Origin: Gordonia namibiensis NBRC 108229
Lineage (GTDB): Bacteria; Actinomycetota; Actinomycetes; Mycobacteriales; Mycobacteriaceae
Assembly (NCBI RefSeq): GCF_000298235.1
Contig: NZ_BAHE01000010.1
Coordinates: forward strand, 248,001 to 312,000
Reading direction: 5' to 3'
DNA: 64,000 nt
Below, piece by piece: positions 63,551 to 64,000 of the stretch; the stretch's first letter is position 1; every line of letters starts with the position of its first letter. The notes under the pieces are model-generated. The model was given only the letters and a program-made list of their open reading frames with translations. It made no database searches and was not told where the DNA came from. Position numbers and translations under genes: made by a program.

Positions 63551-63592
63551 CGATTTGTTGCAGCATTGCGCAATTCACGGCGATTGTTTGCA
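63551..63592. promoter_or_regulatory. Candidate Lrp binding region
   Basis: A perfect palindrome ATTGCGCAAT (63565-63574) is flanked by near-repeats CGATTTGTTGCA (63551) and CGATTGTTTGCA (63581), 30 bases apart. This lies in the 70-base gap shared by the regulator and the DDAH-like gene and fits Lrp-type multi-site binding. Confidence 0.5.
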
Positions 63593-63618
63593 CCAATGGC
63601 CGACGATACGCTCGATTC

Positions 63619-64000
63619 ATGACTCTGACGAGCCCGGGCATCGGTGCGCCCCTGGTCCGGGAGGCGCGGCTACGGACCTACGCGATGACCCCACCGGTGC
63701 ACTTCACCGTGTCCTATGCGATCAATCCCTGGATGGACACCTCGGTCCCCGTGGACACCGACCGCGCCCTCTCCCAGTGGCACACCCTCCGCGCGGCGTA
63801 CGAATCACTCGGCCACACTGTGCATCTGGTGGACCCGGCGCCCGGCCTGCCCGACATGGTCTACGCCGCGAACGGCGGTCTCAGCGTCGGCGACACCGTC
63901 GTCGCCGCGAGCTTCGCCTTCCCGGAGCGGGCCGCCGAAGGCGACTTGTACGCGGAGTGGTTCGCCCGCAACGGATTCGGCACGGTCCACCGCACCACGG
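63619..64000 (+). CDS. DDAH/amidinotransferase-family protein, partial
   Basis: Only the first 127 codons are in the window, from ATG 63619. RLRTYAMTPPVHFTVSYAIN is followed by GLPDMVYAANGGLSVGDTVV, matching the guanidine-modifying fold of dimethylarginine dimethylaminohydrolase and related amidinotransferases. The catalytic His and Cys lie beyond the edge. Context with an Lrp regulator suggests hydrolysis of an arginine derivative linked to ornithine metabolism. Confidence 0.85.
   Translation, partial: MTLTSPGIGAPLVREARLRTYAMTPPVHFTVSYAINPWMDTSVPVDTDRALSQWHTLRAAYESLGHTVHLVDPAPGLPDMVYAANGGLSVGDTVVAASFAFPERAAEGDLYAEWFARNGFGTVHRTT

Overview
The window is high-GC actinobacterial DNA from a mycolic-acid-producing relative of Mycobacterium, most likely Gordonia or a close Nocardiaceae/Gordoniaceae genus. 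The evidence is a type VII secretion (ESX-4-like) locus next to glmM-rpsI-rplM, a DosR/DosS-type two-component system, a lipid-droplet-associated protein beside ispH and xseAB, and many four-base start/stop overlaps with GTG starts. Gene order matches blocks recalled from the M. tuberculosis map (about Rv3433-Rv3450, Rv1110-Rv1107, Rv1099-Rv1092, Rv1086-Rv1085, Rv2323-Rv2324), joined in a different arrangement. The genus call is an inference.

Layout. 1-4.7 kb: cell-wall and metabolite-repair genes (alr, partial; nnr; glmS). 4.7-7.4 kb: a leftward set with a hydrolase-fold protein lacking its nucleophile, a small coiled-coil protein, and two proteins resembling type VII secretion substrates. 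7.6-21.9 kb: a rightward accessory catabolic cluster of three luciferase-like flavin monooxygenases, an acyl-CoA ligase, an alpha/beta hydrolase, two SDRs, a SnoaL-like protein, a flavin reductase, RibBA, a GAF/PucR-type regulator, and an APH kinase plus acyl-CoA dehydrogenase pair that resembles the two halves of ACAD11. 21.9-25.1 kb: HAD phosphatase, glmM, rpsI, rplM. 25.1-33.6 kb: ESX-4-like core (secretion-associated protein, eccC, eccD, mycP) without EsxT/U or EccB at the site.

33.6-42.6 kb: ispH, lipid-droplet protein, xseA, xseB, a DUF4245 protein, glpX, class I and class II fumarases in tandem, and a PIG-L deacetylase. 42.6-47.0 kb: a dormancy-type module, with sensor kinase and DosR-like regulator transcribed divergently and candidate DosR boxes about 100 bases upstream of a small membrane protein, a tandem universal stress protein and a zinc-ribbon protein. 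47-54.9 kb: an L,D-transpeptidase, a 28-residue peptide gene with a strong terminator, a 35-bp tandem repeat entering the end of phoH2, a desA2-like gene with altered diiron ligands, glyA, a DUF885 metalloprotein and coaA. 54.9-60.2 kb: a TetR-controlled flavin monooxygenase/ACAD-like gene and a MocR regulator divergent from an SDR-AhpD-like pair. 60.1-64 kb: a Z-prenyl diphosphate synthase, a hemolysin III-family protein, a class I DAHP synthase preceded by a clear aromatic-amino-acid attenuator, and an Lrp regulator divergent from a partial DDAH-like gene.

The two strongest leads are the 7.6-21.9 kb cluster and the attenuator at 62.90-63.02 kb. The cluster can be read as ketone or terpene oxygenation, lactone opening, CoA activation, and 4-hydroxyacyl-CoA removal by kinase plus ACAD, with its own flavin supply. 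The attenuator pairs a leader peptide containing Tyr-Trp-Arg-Phe with a perfect terminator before the DAHP synthase gene.
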